From positions 310,001-374,000 of the forward strand of contig NZ_CADIJR010000001.1 of the NCBI RefSeq assembly GCF_902859645.1: a stretch of DNA of 64,000 nt, in the 5' to 3' direction. Under the pieces are notes generated by a model. That model worked only from the letters and a program-made list of their open reading frames with translations, was not told where the DNA came from and ran no database searches. This DNA comes from Achromobacter insuavis (GTDB taxonomy: Bacteria; Pseudomonadota; Gammaproteobacteria; Burkholderiales; Burkholderiaceae_B). Made by a program: the position numbers and the translations under genes. Below are positions 52,531 to 61,095 of this stretch, one piece after another (positions within the stretch are counted from its first letter, which is position 1; every line of letters starts with the position of its first letter).

Positions 52531-53706
52531 TTACCTTTTTTCGTGATTTCCCGCGGTCGCCGCGGGCGCGCTCGGCGCGGCCCGCTCGACCGGTTTGATT
52601 TTCTGGCCCGGGGCCAGCTGCGCGGCGTTTTCCACCACCACGCGTTCGCCGCCCGTCAGCCCCTCGGTGACGACCCAGTTCGGGCCCAGCAGCCGATGCG
52701 CCGCCACCGGCACGCTGCGCAGCTCGCCGTCATCGCCGGCCACCAGCAGGTGCGCGCCGTCGGCGTTGCGCAGCAGGGCGTTGCGCGGCACCAGGTAGGT
52801 GTCGCGGTTGACCGCTTGCTCCAGCCGCACCCGCACGTACATGCCCGGCAGCAGTTCGCGTCCCGGGTTGTCGAACAGCGCGCGCATGGTCACGTTGTCG
52901 GTGCCGGGATCGACCGCCAGGTCGGCGAACGACAGCGTGCCGCCCTGGCCGTACTCGGAACCGTCCGGCAGCAGCAGGCGCACCCGCATCTTGTCGGGCG
53001 CGACGCCTTGCAGGGCGCCGGCGCGGATCTGCTTCTGCAGCTGCATGACTTCGGCCGCGGGCTGCGAGAAGTTGACGTAGATCGGGTCGAGCTGCTGCAC
53101 CACCGTCAGCGGCGTGGCCTGGCCTTCGCCCACCAGCGCGCCCTCGGTGACCAGCGCGCGGCGCGCGCGGCCGTCGATCGGCGAGGTGACGCGGGCGTAT
53201 TCCAGCCGCAGCCTGGCGCTTTGCAGGTTGGCCTTGGCCAGCGCCACTTCGGCGCGGGCCTGACGCTCCTCGGCCACGCTTTCGGCATGGTCGCGTTCGC
53301 TGATGGCGCGGTCCGACACCAGATCGGCATAGCGGCGCAGCTTGTCGGCGGCGGCCGACAGGTTGGCCTGGGCGCGCGCCAGCGAGGCGGCCTCGGAATC
53401 GTAGGCGGCCTGCAGCGGCGCCGGGTCGATCTGGAACAGCGGCGTGCCGCGCGTCACTTCCTGGCCTTCCTCATACAGGCGGCGGGTCACGATGCCGGCC
53501 ACGCGGGCGCGGACCTCGGCTTCGCGATAGGGCTCCAGCCGGCCGGGCAGTTCGCTGGCGACGGCGGTGGGCGTGGCCTTGGCCACGATGACACCGACTT
53601 CGGCGGGGGCCTTGGCGGCTTCGGGGGTTTCCTGCTTCGAGCATGCGGAAACGAGAACCAGTACGGATGCGAATGCGAGCGTTCTGAGGGGAACTCGGTG
53701 CGTCAT
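52531..53706 (-). CDS. axyX: AxyX periplasmic adaptor lipoprotein (MexX-like)
   Basis: 391 residues. The lipobox LVSAC gives Cys22. The lipoyl halves are REAEVRARVAGIVTRRLYEE and EYARVTSPIDGRARRALVTE, with a coiled-coil hairpin between. First gene of the pump operon. There is little sign of a Shine-Dalgarno sequence before its ATG, only an A-rich run. The divergent repressor gene is 244 bases away, across two inverted repeats. Confidence 0.87.
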   Translation of the reverse strand: MTHRVPLRTLAFASVLVLVSACSKQETPEAAKAPAEVGVIVAKATPTAVASELPGRLEPYREAEVRARVAGIVTRRLYEEGQEVTRGTPLFQIDPAPLQAAYDSEAASLARAQANLSAAADKLRRYADLVSDRAISERDHAESVAEERQARAEVALAKANLQSARLRLEYARVTSPIDGRARRALVTEGALVGEGQATPLTVVQQLDPIYVNFSQPAAEVMQLQKQIRAGALQGVAPDKMRVRLLLPDGSEYGQGGTLSFADLAVDPGTDNVTMRALFDNPGRELLPGMYVRVRLEQAVNRDTYLVPRNALLRNADGAHLLVAGDDGELRSVPVAAHRLLGPNWVVTEGLTGGERVVVENAAQLAPGQKIKPVERAAPSAPAATAGNHEKR

Positions 53707-53791
53707 TTTTTTAAAAATTATTGTGAGGCGCCCGTTGCGGGCGAGAGAGGGAAAGTCGCGGGTTTTCCCTGTGGGGTCGGCAGTCTATCAT

Positions 53792-53850
53792 TTAATCCGT
53801 CATGCTTGATTAATTGTTTTGTTCGAAAGTATGCTGGCGTCTGCATACTT
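53792..53850. promoter_or_regulatory. Candidate AxyZ operators between axyX and axyZ
   Basis: Two inverted repeats lie in the AT-rich gap: AAGTATGC-N8-GCATACTT (53827-53850), 8 perfect pairs, and TTAATC-N10-GATTAA (53792-53813). The first has the length of a TetR-family operator and is the better candidate. Confidence 0.6.
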
Positions 53851-53950
53851 CTTTACAGTGCGCAGCCGGCGGCCCCCGCAAGACGGGCCGCCGTTTTCAT
53901 ATCGCCTGTTCCCGTTCCCTCAACCCCTGTTTCCCCAAGGAGATCCCTGT

Positions 53951-54589
53951 ATGGCCCGCAAGACGAAAGAAGAATCCCAACGCACCCGCGACCGCATCCT
54001 GGACGCCGCCGAGCACGTGTTCCTGTCCAGGGGCGTGGCCAGCACCACCATGAGCGATATCGCCGATTTCGCGGGCGTGTCCCGGGGCGCCGTCTACGGC
54101 CACTACAAGAACAAGATCGACGTCTGCATCGCCATGTGCGACCGGGCCCTGGGGGAAGCGGTGTCGCTGACCCGCGTGTCGACCGATGGCGAGGCGCTGG
54201 AAGCGCTCTATGCCTCGATGCGCCAGTACGTGCAGATCTACGCAGAGGAAGGCTCGGTGCAGCGCGTGCTGGAAATCCTCTACCTGAAATGCGAGCGCAG
54301 CGACGAGAACGCGCCGCTGCTGCGCCGCCGCGACCTGTGGGAGCGCCACGCCCTGCGTACTTCGGAAAAACTGCTGCGCGCCGCCGTCAGCCGCGAGGAC
54401 CTGCCGCCCGCGCTCGACGTGCGCCTGTCCAATGTCTACCTGCACTCCCTGGTCGAGGGCGTGTTCGGCACGATCTGCTGGTCCGATCGCCTCAAGGGCG
54501 ATATCTGGCCGCGCGTCGAGCGCATGCTCCGCGCCGCCATCGACACGCTGCGCCTGTCGCCGCAACTGCGCTTGCCGCAGGCCGCCTGA
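53951..54589 (+). CDS. axyZ: AxyZ, TetR-family repressor of axyXY-oprZ
   Basis: 212 residues from the ATG with AAGGAG eight bases upstream. Helix-turn-helix: AEHVFLSRGVASTTMSDIAD, FAGVSRGAVYGHYKNKIDVC. The all-helical ligand domain follows. Residue 29 is Val, the position where a Val-to-Gly change is known from pump-derepressed clinical Achromobacter, so this copy appears wild-type there. That match also supports the chosen start. It lies divergent to axyX, as MexZ does to mexXY. Confidence 0.88.
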   Translation: MARKTKEESQRTRDRILDAAEHVFLSRGVASTTMSDIADFAGVSRGAVYGHYKNKIDVCIAMCDRALGEAVSLTRVSTDGEALEALYASMRQYVQIYAEEGSVQRVLEILYLKCERSDENAPLLRRRDLWERHALRTSEKLLRAAVSREDLPPALDVRLSNVYLHSLVEGVFGTICWSDRLKGDIWPRVERMLRAAIDTLRLSPQLRLPQAA

Positions 54590-54597
54590 CCCCGTCG

Positions 54598-54628
54598 ACG
54601 CGGACGCCGCCGCCATGGCCGTCCGCGT
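54598..54628 (+). terminator. Hairpin after axyZ
   Basis: Stem ACGCGGAC / GTCCGCGT with a 15-nt loop, nine bases after the axyZ stop. No T-run. Confidence 0.45.
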
Positions 54629-54661
54629 GGCCATGCCGCGCCGGGGGGATCCGCGCGCCCC

Positions 54662-54667
54662 TACAAT
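54662..54667 (+). promoter_or_regulatory. -10 box placing the LysR transcript start at the ATG
   Basis: TACAAT is six bases from the LysR start codon, so transcription would begin at or beside the A of ATG. There is no Shine-Dalgarno sequence. This suggests a leaderless message. Confidence 0.45.
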
Positions 54668-54673
54668 CCGGGC

Positions 54674-55570
54674 ATGACCCTCAAGCAACTCGAAGCCTTC
54701 TATTGGGCCGCCACCTGCGCCAGTTTCGCCGTGGCGGCCGAGCGGCTGCACCTGTCGGTGTCGTCGCTGTCCAAGCGCATCGCCGAACTCGAGGACGCGC
54801 TGGGCCAGCCGCTGTTCGACCGCAGCGGCCACAAGGCGGTCCTGACCGACGCTGGCCAGCGGCTGCTGCCGCAGGCGCGCGAGCTGCTGGCCGCCGCCGA
54901 CCGGATCCGCGCCTCGCTGGCCGAGACGCCGGGCCTGCGCGGCCGCTGCCGTTTCGGCGTGGGCGAGCTGACCGCGCTGACCTGGCTGCCGCGCCTGATC
55001 GGCGTGGTGCGCGCCGCCTATCCCGACCTGGTGCTGGAGCCCTATGTGGATATCGGCCAGGTGCTGGAGCAGCGCGTGGCCGACGGCGAACTGGACTTCG
55101 CCGTCATCGCCGGGCGCTCCTCGCGCCCCAACATCGCTTCCACGCCGATCGGCGAAGCCGCGTTCGCCTGGGCCGCGGCGCCGGCCGCGCTGGCGGGCGC
55201 GACCCGCATGGCGCCCGGCCTGCTGGCGCGGCTGCCGCTGGTGACCCTGCCGGCGGGCGCGGGCACCACCCGCATCGTCGACGACTGGCTGGCCGGACGC
55301 GACGTGGCCGGCGAACGGCTCTGCTGCAACAACTGGGGCGCCATCGCCGGCCTGCTGATCGAGGGCACCGGCGTGGGGCTGCTGCCCAGCCACTGGGCGC
55401 GGGCGTTGCAGGACGAGGGCAGCCTGCGGGTGCTGGCGTGCGACCCGGCGCCGGCGGCCTTGCCGTATTCCTTCCAGTACCGCCGCGACGACACCCGGCC
55501 GCTGGTCGGCAAGCTGCGCGAAGCCGTGCTGGCGGCGGTCGACTTCTCGGCGCCTTGCCGCCTGCCTTGA
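54674..55570 (+). CDS. LysR-family transcriptional regulator
   Basis: 298 residues. N-terminal helix-turn-helix (LEAFYWAATCASFAVAAERL, HLSVSSLSKRIAELEDALGQ) and a type 2 periplasmic-binding effector domain (about 90-295). It precedes, on the same strand, a peptide-binding protein and a gamma-glutamyltransferase-like gene, which it may control. Otherwise the target is unknown. Confidence 0.9.
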   Translation: MTLKQLEAFYWAATCASFAVAAERLHLSVSSLSKRIAELEDALGQPLFDRSGHKAVLTDAGQRLLPQARELLAAADRIRASLAETPGLRGRCRFGVGELTALTWLPRLIGVVRAAYPDLVLEPYVDIGQVLEQRVADGELDFAVIAGRSSRPNIASTPIGEAAFAWAAAPAALAGATRMAPGLLARLPLVTLPAGAGTTRIVDDWLAGRDVAGERLCCNNWGAIAGLLIEGTGVGLLPSHWARALQDEGSLRVLACDPAPAALPYSFQYRRDDTRPLVGKLREAVLAAVDFSAPCRLP

Positions 55571-55583
55571 GACCGCGCGTCGG

Positions 55584-55608
55584 GCCCGCCGCGCAACGGC
55601 GCGCGGGC
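55584..55608 (+). terminator. Hairpin after the LysR gene
   Basis: Arms GCCCGC and GCGGGC plus GCGC/GCGC around an AACG loop, with one bulged C, 14 bases after the stop. No T-run. Confidence 0.4.
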
Positions 55609-55828
55609 GACCTGTCCGCAAGGCGGTCGCCGCGGGGGCGTTTGGGTCGCTGACAGCCGCCGCTCTATACAATCGTGCCGCGCCTGGCGCAGAATCCAAA
55701 CAAGAACGTGCGCAACGGGGGGATGGGCCCGGCGATGCAGCACGGCTCGGGGTCTGTTCCCTCACTGCCAGGCGGCGCGCCGCCCGGCGCGCGGGGAAGC
55801 AGGCCGCCTGAATCGACGGAGATCATTC

Positions 55829-57331
55829 ATGCGTAAACTTTGCCTCGCCATGGCCATGGCGGGAATGCTGGCCAGCGGGCTGGCCCACGCCCAATCGACC
55901 CTGCGGGTCGGCCTGCAGGACGACCCGGACGTGCTCGATCCGACCCGCGCCCGCACCTTCGTCGGCCGCATCGTGTTCGCTTCGCTGTGCGACAAGCTGG
56001 TCGACATCACGCCGGACCTGAAGTTCGTGCCGCAGCTGGCCCAGTCCTGGAGCACCAGCCCGGACAACAAGACGCTGACCTTCAAGCTGCGCACCGACGC
56101 CGTGTTCCATGACGGCACGCCGATCGACGCCGCCGCGGTCAAGGCCAACCTGGATCGCGCCCGCACGCTGCCCGACAGCAACCGCAAGAGCGAACTGGCC
56201 ACCGTGGCCAGCGTCGACGCGCCCGACGCCAGCACCGTGGTGCTGCACCTGTCCGAGCCCGACGCCTCGCTGCTGTCGCAGCTGTCCGACCGCGCCGGCA
56301 TGATGATCTCGCCCGCCTCGTTCGACAAGGATCCCGGCGGCAAGCCGGTGTGCTCCGGCCCGTACCAGTTCAAGGAACGGGTGCAGAACGACCGCATCGT
56401 GCTTGAGAAATTTCCCAAGTATTGGGACGCCGCCAACTATCACTTCGACCGTGTCGTCTTCACGCCGATCCCCGACAACACCGTGCGCCTGAACAACCTG
56501 CGCGCCGGCGACCTCGACATCATCGAGCGCGTGGCGCCCAGCGACGCCAAGGCGGTCAAGGACGACGCCAACCTGCGCCTGGCCCCGGTCACCGGCCTGG
56601 GCTTCCAGTCGATCTCGGTCAACCTGGGCAACGGCGCGCGCGCCAACAATCCGCTGGCCAAGGACAAGCGCGTGCGCCAGGCGCTCGACCTCGCCATCGA
56701 CCGCGACGTGCTCAACCAGGTCATCGGCGAAGGCCAGTACCAGCCGGCCTACCAGCCGTTCCCGCCGGCCAGCTTCGCCTACAACAAGTCGTTCGAGCAC
56801 GCCGGCCGCGATCCCAAGAAGGCCCAGGCCCTGCTCAAGGAAGCGGGCTTCGACCGCGTCAAGTTCGAGATCACCTTCGGCAACAACACCACCATGCAGC
56901 AGGTCTTCGAACTGGTGCAGGCCATGGGCGCCGAGGCCGGTTTCGACATCACCCTGCGTCCCGTCGAGTTCGCCTCGCTGCAATCGTCGCTGGCGCGTGG
57001 TGACTTCGAAGTCGGCCAGAGCGGCTGGTCGGGCCGGGTCGATCCCAGCGGCAACATCCACCAGTACCTCAGCTGCAAGGGCAACCTGAACGACGGCAAG
57101 TTCTGCGACCCCGAGGCCGACAAGCTGCTCAACGACGCCCGCGCCGAGCCGGACACCGCCAAGCGCCGCGCCATGTACGACAAGGTGCTGTCGGTGATGC
57201 AGGACCAGCGTCCCATCGTCTACCTGTTCTACCTGCCGTGGACCTTCGGCACGCAGAAGAAGCTGGAAGGCTTCGTGCCGTATCCCGATGGCCTGATCCG
57301 CCTGAAGGGCGTCAGCCTCGCCAGGAAGTAG
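55829..57331 (+). CDS. Peptide-type ABC solute-binding protein with gamma-glutamyl enzyme partner
   Basis: 500 residues of the DppA/GsiB class. Signal peptide MRKLCLAMAMAGMLASGLAH-A. Landmarks are VGLQDDPDVLDPTRARTFVG, FKLRTDAVFHDGTPIDAAAV and GQSGWSGRVDPSGNIHQYLS. The start follows GGAGA. No permease or ATPase genes are nearby. It is not close to the two binding proteins at 23.9-27.3 kb. The next gene is a gamma-glutamyltransferase homologue, hinting at glutathione or gamma-glutamyl peptides as ligand. Confidence 0.9.
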   Translation: MRKLCLAMAMAGMLASGLAHAQSTLRVGLQDDPDVLDPTRARTFVGRIVFASLCDKLVDITPDLKFVPQLAQSWSTSPDNKTLTFKLRTDAVFHDGTPIDAAAVKANLDRARTLPDSNRKSELATVASVDAPDASTVVLHLSEPDASLLSQLSDRAGMMISPASFDKDPGGKPVCSGPYQFKERVQNDRIVLEKFPKYWDAANYHFDRVVFTPIPDNTVRLNNLRAGDLDIIERVAPSDAKAVKDDANLRLAPVTGLGFQSISVNLGNGARANNPLAKDKRVRQALDLAIDRDVLNQVIGEGQYQPAYQPFPPASFAYNKSFEHAGRDPKKAQALLKEAGFDRVKFEITFGNNTTMQQVFELVQAMGAEAGFDITLRPVEFASLQSSLARGDFEVGQSGWSGRVDPSGNIHQYLSCKGNLNDGKFCDPEADKLLNDARAEPDTAKRRAMYDKVLSVMQDQRPIVYLFYLPWTFGTQKKLEGFVPYPDGLIRLKGVSLARK

Positions 57332-57346
57332 GCATCAAGCCAGACG

Positions 57347-57373
57347 CGGGACCCGGTTGCGGGTCCCGTTTTT
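57347..57373 (+). terminator. Terminator between binding protein and gamma-glutamyltransferase genes
   Basis: Stem CGGGACCC / GGGTCCCG with a 6-nt loop followed by TTTTT, 15 bases after the binding-protein stop. If read-through is partial it would set binding protein above enzyme. Confidence 0.85.
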
Positions 57374-57423
57374 ACTTATCTTGCGGCCACCGGCCTGCGC
57401 GCCGTCCGCAACAGGATCGCACC

Positions 57424-59223
57424 ATGTTTACGACTCGCCCGGAAATCCTCGGCACCTTCGGTGTCGTGACCTCCACCCATTGGCTGGCCAGCTCGGCCGG
57501 CATGTCGCTGCTGGAGCGCGGCGGCAACGCATTCGACGCCTGTGTCGCCTCGGCCTTCGTGCTGCAGGTGGTCGAGCCCCACCTGGTCGGCCCGGCCGGC
57601 GAAGTGCCGGCGGTGTTCTACTCGGCCCGCACCGGCCGCGTCGAAGTGCTGTGTGGCCAGGGCACCACCCCGGCGGCCGCCACGCTCGAGCGCTACCGCG
57701 CCGAAGGCCTCAAGCTGATTCCCGGCAACGGCCTGCTGGCCACCGTCATTCCCGGCGCCTTCGACGCCTGGATGCAATTGCTGCGCGACCACGGCACGAT
57801 GCGCGTGCGCGACGTGCTGGAACCCGCCATCTACTACGCCGAGCACGGCCACGCGCTGATGCCGCGCATCTCCAACACCATCGCCGGCCTGAAGGACTTC
57901 TTCCAGGCCCACTGGCCCACCACCGCGCAGGTCTACCTGCCTGGCGGCAACGTGCCCGAGGCCCGCAAGCTGTTCCGCAACCCGGCGCTGGCCGCCACCT
58001 GGACCCGCGTGCTGCAGGCCGCCGAACAGGCCGGCGGCGACCGCGAGCGCCAGATCGAGGCGGCCCGCGACGCCTTCTACCGCGGCTTCGTCGCCGAGGC
58101 GATCGACAAGTTCGCGCGCGGCAACGAGGTCATGGACGAAAGCGGCGAACGCCATCGCGGCGTGATCACCGCCGACGACCTGGCCGGCTGGTCCGCCAGC
58201 TACGACCAGCCCGCCACCTATGACTACCACGGCTATACCGTGGCCAAGGCGGGCGCCTGGAGCCAGGGGCCGGTGTTCCTGCAGACCCTGGCGCTGCTCA
58301 AGGACATGGACCTGGCCGGCGTCGGCCCGACCAGCGCCGAGTTCGTGCACCGCGTCACCGAGGCCATGAAGCTGGCCTTCGCCGACCGCGAGGCCTACTA
58401 CGGCGATCCCGCCTTCGTCGACGTGCCGCTGGCCCAGCTGCTGTCCGACGAGTACAACGACGCGCGCCGCGCCCTCATCGGCGAACAGGCCTCGCAGGAC
58501 CTGCGGCCCGGCCAGATCCCCGGTTTCGAGGCGCAGGTGGCGCGGGTGATGGACACGCTGCAGCGCCTGTCCAAGGTCTCGGCCCCCGGCAGCGCGACCA
58601 ACGAGCCGACGATGGCCGACATGCGCGCCTCGGTCAAGCGCGGCGACACCACCCACGTCGACGTCATCGACCGCTGGGGCAACATGATCTCGGCCACGCC
58701 GTCGGGCGGCTGGTTCCAGTCCTCGCCGGTGATCCCGGAACTGGGTTTCGGCCTGAACACCCGCGCCCAGATGTTCTGGCTGGAAGAGGGCCTGCCGGGC
58801 ACGCTGGCGCCGGGCAAGCGTCCGCGCACCACGCTGACGCCATCGCTGGCGCTGCGCGAGGGCCGGCCCTACCTGGCGTTCGGCACGCCGGGCGGCGACC
58901 AGCAGGAGCAATGGCAGCTGCTGTTCTTCCTGCGTCACGCGCACCATGGCCTGAACCTGCAGGAAGCCATCGACCTGCCGATGTCGCACACCATGCACTT
59001 CCCCTCGTCGTTCTACCCGCGCGACCGCAAGCCGGGCCATCTGGCGGTGGAGAGCGGCTTCGGCGCCGAGACCATCGCCGCCCTGCGCGCCCGCGGCCAC
59101 CAGATCGAGGAGGTGCCGCAATGGTCGGTCGGCCGCCTGACCGCGGCCTCGCGCGACGCCGACGGCCTGCTGCACGCGGCCGCCACGCCGCGCCTGATGC
59201 AGGCTTACGCGGTCGGCCGGTGA
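57424..59223 (+). CDS. Gamma-glutamyltransferase-family protein, cytoplasmic type
   Basis: 599 residues. The expected self-processing Thr is Thr409, in RGDTTHVDVIDRWGNM, matching the TTH signature of the family. LERGGNAFDACVASAFVLQV and TLTPSLALREGRPYLAFGTP are further family features. No signal peptide is visible, unlike periplasmic Ggt, so it probably works on imported substrate. The residue before the Thr is Asp. The enzyme transfers or hydrolyses gamma-glutamyl groups, such as from glutathione; substrate here is inferred from the binding-protein neighbour. Confidence 0.87.
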   Translation: MFTTRPEILGTFGVVTSTHWLASSAGMSLLERGGNAFDACVASAFVLQVVEPHLVGPAGEVPAVFYSARTGRVEVLCGQGTTPAAATLERYRAEGLKLIPGNGLLATVIPGAFDAWMQLLRDHGTMRVRDVLEPAIYYAEHGHALMPRISNTIAGLKDFFQAHWPTTAQVYLPGGNVPEARKLFRNPALAATWTRVLQAAEQAGGDRERQIEAARDAFYRGFVAEAIDKFARGNEVMDESGERHRGVITADDLAGWSASYDQPATYDYHGYTVAKAGAWSQGPVFLQTLALLKDMDLAGVGPTSAEFVHRVTEAMKLAFADREAYYGDPAFVDVPLAQLLSDEYNDARRALIGEQASQDLRPGQIPGFEAQVARVMDTLQRLSKVSAPGSATNEPTMADMRASVKRGDTTHVDVIDRWGNMISATPSGGWFQSSPVIPELGFGLNTRAQMFWLEEGLPGTLAPGKRPRTTLTPSLALREGRPYLAFGTPGGDQQEQWQLLFFLRHAHHGLNLQEAIDLPMSHTMHFPSSFYPRDRKPGHLAVESGFGAETIAALRARGHQIEEVPQWSVGRLTAASRDADGLLHAAATPRLMQAYAVGR

Positions 59224-59299
59224 GCCGCGTGCCGGCGCGCCCGCGAGGCGCGCGCCGGCACGGTTGCGACGATTTGCCGGCATGGGCTATCTTTTGCCC

Positions 59300-60274
59300 A
59301 TGACGCCTATCCAGCAGAGCCCGGCGACAGGGGCTCGTCCCCTGACGGGACACGAACCTCTCTTCATCGTCCTGAACACCGGCTCCGGGCGCGGCGACGC
59401 GCAAGCGCTGCAGGACATCATCCGCCGCGTGCTCGACGAAGCGGGCCGGCGCTACCAGTTGATGCCGGTCGACGACCCGTCGCGCCTGACCGCCACCGCC
59501 CGCGACGCCGTGGCGCAGGCGCGCCAGGCGGACGGCATCGTGGTCGCCGCGGGCGGCGACGGCACCCTCAACGCCGTCGCCAGCCAGGTGCTGGGGCAGG
59601 GCGTGCCCTTCGGCATCCTGCCGCAAGGCACCTTCAATTACTTCGGCCGCCGCTACGGCATTTCGCAGGACACCGAAGCGGCGCTGCGCGGCCTGCTCGG
59701 CGGCGAGCTGCGGCCGGTGCAGGTCGGCCTGCTCAACGGCCGCCTGTTCCTGGTGAACGCCAGCCTCGGCCTGTATCCCCAGTTGCTGGAAGATCGCGAA
59801 GCCTACAAGCAGCGCTTCGGCCGCAGCCGCCTGGTGGCGTTGTGGTCCGGACTGGTGACCCTGCTGCGCGCGCCGCGCCAGCTCGGCCTGCGCCTGGAAT
59901 ACGAAGGCCGGGTGCGCGACCTGCGCGCGCCGACGCTGGTGGTGGGCAACAACCGCCTGCAGCTGGAACACATCGGCATCGACCCGACCGAACTGGACCG
60001 CAACCGCCTGGTGGCCATGGCGACCCGGCCGGTCGGCACGCTGGCGCTGTATGGCCTGTTGCTGCGCGGGCTGTTCAGCCGCCTGGGCGATGCCGAACAC
60101 GTCGTCAATTTTGCTTTTGACCGCCTGGCGGTGTCCATCCGCGGACGCCGCCGGGTCAAGGTCGCCATGGATGGAGAGATTTCCTGGATGGATGCCCCGC
60201 TGGAATTCAAGGTGTCCGAAACGCCGCTGCCGTTGGTCGTGCCGGTCGATGCGCCGGACGGAGCGCGCCCATGA
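59300..60274 (+). CDS. Diacylglycerol kinase-like lipid kinase
   Basis: 324 residues. The catalytic domain has the nucleotide loop GGDGTLN at 85-91, with FIVLNTGSGRGDAQ at the start and QGTFNYFGRRYG following, as in DAGK/YegS/sphingosine kinase proteins. VAMDGEISWMDAPLEFKV near the end is the usual C-terminal feature. The ATG at 59300 is preferred, with an in-frame ATG at 59282 also possible; neither has a Shine-Dalgarno sequence. It overlaps the phosphoesterase gene by ATGA. Confidence 0.87.
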   Translation: MTPIQQSPATGARPLTGHEPLFIVLNTGSGRGDAQALQDIIRRVLDEAGRRYQLMPVDDPSRLTATARDAVAQARQADGIVVAAGGDGTLNAVASQVLGQGVPFGILPQGTFNYFGRRYGISQDTEAALRGLLGGELRPVQVGLLNGRLFLVNASLGLYPQLLEDREAYKQRFGRSRLVALWSGLVTLLRAPRQLGLRLEYEGRVRDLRAPTLVVGNNRLQLEHIGIDPTELDRNRLVAMATRPVGTLALYGLLLRGLFSRLGDAEHVVNFAFDRLAVSIRGRRRVKVAMDGEISWMDAPLEFKVSETPLPLVVPVDAPDGARP

Positions 60275-61065
60275 CCCGCATCCTGCAATTCTCCGACACG
60301 CATTTCGGCACCGAGCGCAAGCCGGTGGTCGAGGCCGCCCTGGACCTGGCCCGCGCGCTGGCGCCGGACTTGGTGGTGATCAGCGGCGACATCACCCAGC
60401 GCGCCCGGCGCGGCCAGTTCGCCGCCGCCCGCAAGTTCATCGAGCGCTTGTCGCTGCCCGTGCTGGCGGTGCCGGGCAACCACGACATCCCCCTGTTCAA
60501 TCTTTTCGCGCGCGCGCTCAATCCCTACGGCAACTACAAGCGCGCGCTCGGCGCCGTGCTGGAGCCGATCTACGAGACGCCGGGCCTGCTGGCCATCGGC
60601 GTCAACACCACGCGGCCCCGGCGGCGCAAGGACGGCGAGATTTCCGACGCGCAGATCGCGCGGGTGGCGCAGCGCCTGCGCCAGGCCAGGCCGGGCCAGT
60701 TGCGCGTGGTGGTGGCGCACCATCCGGTGCGCGCCAAGGTGGAATCCGACCGCTTCAACCTGCTGATCGGCCGCGAACGGGCGCTGTCGGCCTGGGGCCA
60801 GGCCGGCGTCGACCTGATCCTGGGCGGCCACATCCACCTGCCCTATGTCCTGCCCGCCAGCGCCAATCCGGCGGTGGCGGCCGGCTGGGTGGTGCAGGCC
60901 GGCACCACGTGCTCGCGCCGGGTGCGCGGCAACATTCCCAATTCGGTCAACGTGATCACCTGCGAAGCGGACGGCGATACGCGGGTCTGCCATGTCGAGC
61001 GGTGGGACTATGCCGCCGCCACCCACGCCTTCGCGCCGGTCGACAAGACCCTGGTCGCCGGCTAG
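60271..61065 (+). CDS. Calcineurin-like metallophosphoesterase
   Basis: 264 residues. The dimetal motifs are complete: FSDTHFG, VISGDITQRAR, VPGNHDIPLF, VVAHHPVRAK and LGGHIHLPY. Substrates range from cyclic nucleotides to lipid and nucleotide diphosphates. Being coupled to a lipid kinase and followed by a PAP2 phosphatase, a phospholipid or isoprenoid-phosphate role is most likely. No signal peptide. Confidence 0.9.
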   Translation: MTRILQFSDTHFGTERKPVVEAALDLARALAPDLVVISGDITQRARRGQFAAARKFIERLSLPVLAVPGNHDIPLFNLFARALNPYGNYKRALGAVLEPIYETPGLLAIGVNTTRPRRRKDGEISDAQIARVAQRLRQARPGQLRVVVAHHPVRAKVESDRFNLLIGRERALSAWGQAGVDLILGGHIHLPYVLPASANPAVAAGWVVQAGTTCSRRVRGNIPNSVNVITCEADGDTRVCHVERWDYAAATHAFAPVDKTLVAG

Positions 61066-61095
61066 CGGTGACGGGGCCATCATGAAGGGGGCGCG

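Noticed and set aside
49375-55653. Open frame of about 2,090 codons opposite axyX-axyY and running past axyZ
   Set aside because: It crosses several well-supported genes and both promoters. The product is low-complexity and rich in His, Arg and Gln, as for other antisense shadows here.
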